NCBI RefSeq assembly: GCF_045290345.1
Contig: NZ_CP155447.1
Location: 6,448,001-6,512,000, forward strand
Length of the DNA: 64,000 nucleotides
Origin: Singulisphaera sp045290345
GTDB taxonomy: Bacteria; Planctomycetota; Planctomycetia; Isosphaerales; Isosphaeraceae
Direction: 5' to 3'
Shown here in pieces: positions 63,400 to 64,000 of this stretch (position 1 is the stretch's first letter; every line of letters starts with the position of its first letter). Made by a program: the position numbers and the translations under genes. Under the pieces are notes generated by a model. That model worked only from the letters and a program-made list of their open reading frames with translations, was not told where the DNA came from and made no database searches.

Positions 63400-63669
63400 A
63401 TGCTGGTTCATCACAAAAAAGCTTGGTTCCAGATCGACAAGTTCTCCTCATACAACGCAAAGTCAGGCGAACTCGTGAGCATGAACGGATTCGTCTGCTT
63501 CGTGTTCTTCGACATCGACGAGGATCCGAGGGCGGGTTCCCACGCCACGCTCGAATGCCTCGGCCCGATCAGAACCAGCAGTGGCGGCCCGCCGCGTGTG
63601 TTCGCGACCGAACAAGAAGCGGTCAAGGCGGGCATTCACTTCATGGAGCAAGAATCGGGACACCAATAA
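63400..63669 (+). CDS. Hypothetical protein, 89 residues
   Basis: ATG 63400 with GGATTGAGG 11 bases upstream gives MLVHHKKAWFQIDKFSSYNA, followed by SMNGFVCFVFFDIDEDPRAG, SHATLECLGPIRTSSGGPPR and VFATEQEAVKAGIHFMEQE. This looks like a small mixed alpha/beta protein; a longer frame starting at 63202 adds a Pro/Ser-rich stretch with no support. No family recognised. It is followed by a perfect 11-bp inverted repeat. Confidence 0.5.
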   Translation: MLVHHKKAWFQIDKFSSYNAKSGELVSMNGFVCFVFFDIDEDPRAGSHATLECLGPIRTSSGGPPRVFATEQEAVKAGIHFMEQESGHQ

Positions 63670-63722
63670 ACCGACACACGCATCTACACTCTTTTGCTCA
63701 TTACTATCTTGACCACCCACTC

Positions 63723-63755
63723 GGGAGCTGGTGGTTCAGGCGGGCACCAGCTCCC
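63723..63755. terminator. Perfect 11-bp inverted repeat between convergent genes
   Basis: GGGAGCTGGTG pairs with CACCAGCTCCC around an 11-base loop. It overlaps the last codons and stop of the minus-strand gene (63736-) and follows the plus-strand gene ending at 63669. Termination in both directions is likely, though there is no U-run. Confidence 0.4.
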
Positions 63756-64000
63756 AGACGGTCAATTCAGGCGGACAGTAGAAGGAGATCCGTTTGAAGC
63801 GGCCGAGGCCACGGTTGACGTAGAGAGTCGACCCGTCAGGGCGTCGAAAGAAGCCCGACCAGGCCCCCCGTTGGGTCTCGAGATAGGATCGCCGGGCGAT
63901 CGGCTCGAGTTTGGGGATGTGCATCAGGAGCGGCTTCAAATGCGGCATCAACTGGGGCGCGGGGATCGTCCCGAAGAGCGTGGCCTGACCGCCGTGAGTG
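63736..64000 (-). CDS. Metallophosphoesterase, C-terminal part (runs off the window)
   Basis: The frame enters from beyond 64000 and reads THGGQATLFGTIPAPQLMPH, matching the GHTHGGQ metal-binding motif of calcineurin-like metallophosphoesterases (YkuE/YaeI type), then SYLETQRGAWSGFFRRPDGS, TLYVNRGLGRFKRISFYCPP and ELTVWELVPA. Membrane-associated relatives act on UDP-diacylglucosamine or similar phosphoesters. Only the last 87 residues are visible, so the specific class is open. Confidence 0.8.
   Translation of the reverse strand, partial: THGGQATLFGTIPAPQLMPHLKPLLMHIPKLEPIARRSYLETQRGAWSGFFRRPDGSTLYVNRGLGRFKRISFYCPPELTVWELVPA

Noticed and set aside
1..64000. CRISPR array or restriction/defence system
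   Set aside because: No regularly spaced short repeats and no Cas, restriction or known defence genes were seen; the only repeats are dispersed palindromes and the duplicated cassette.

Overview
The window reads as a GC-rich chromosomal segment of a planctomycete, most likely in or near the Isosphaeraceae (inference from gene content; no rRNA gene is present). Evidence: two proteins with the planctomycete LEPR-XLL N-terminal motif, two DUF1559 prepilin-like proteins, a DUF1501 protein with a twin-arginine leader, secreted sulfatases, a sigma factor/TPR-kinase pair, and planctomycete-type IS elements.

Layout. 1-5600 is a degraded accessory patch: interspersed repeats, a VapBC-like toxin-antitoxin pair, a transposase remnant, gene remnants, a small two-helix membrane protein and a 1.6 kb IS3-family element (3914-5502) whose inverted repeats can be read directly. 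5608-10216 holds a secreted alpha/beta hydrolase and a three-gene sugar cassette (TIM-barrel isomerase, MFS transporter, SDR dehydrogenase). 10302-14386 is a minus-strand operon of LEPR-XLL protein, ECF-type sigma factor and membrane Ser/Thr kinase with TPRs; it faces a LEPR-XLL heme peroxidase (15055-17199). 17318-28595 carries a GT39-like membrane protein, two sulfatases, a nitronate monooxygenase-like enzyme, a decayed ISAs1 transposase, a double amidohydrolase and an SMP-30-like protein. 29330-43224 has a hybrid histidine kinase, dienelactone hydrolase, class A beta-lactamase-like protein, an acyltransferase fused to a degenerate phosphatase domain, a phosphatase-superfamily protein, a TolB-like propeller, DUF1501 and a 954-residue HEAT-repeat protein.

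The most striking part is 43228-51332. A three-gene minus-strand cassette (DUF1559 prepilin-like protein, 77-residue lipoprotein, DUF4198-plus-kelch exported protein) occurs twice, with YaiI/DUF188 on the other strand between the copies. Each copy has a long leader and, exactly 380 bases upstream of the aligned DUF1559 start, the same Fur-box-like dyad. This suggests a metal-responsive envelope system that has been duplicated.

51429-64000 holds a transposase remnant, an outer-membrane porin with a periplasmic coiled coil, an Aas-like MFS-acyltransferase-ligase split by a one-base frameshift, an amidohydrolase, small conserved proteins, a solitary Hcp, an M14 carboxypeptidase-like protein and the 3' end of a metallophosphoesterase. 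No rRNA, tRNA or CRISPR array was recognised.
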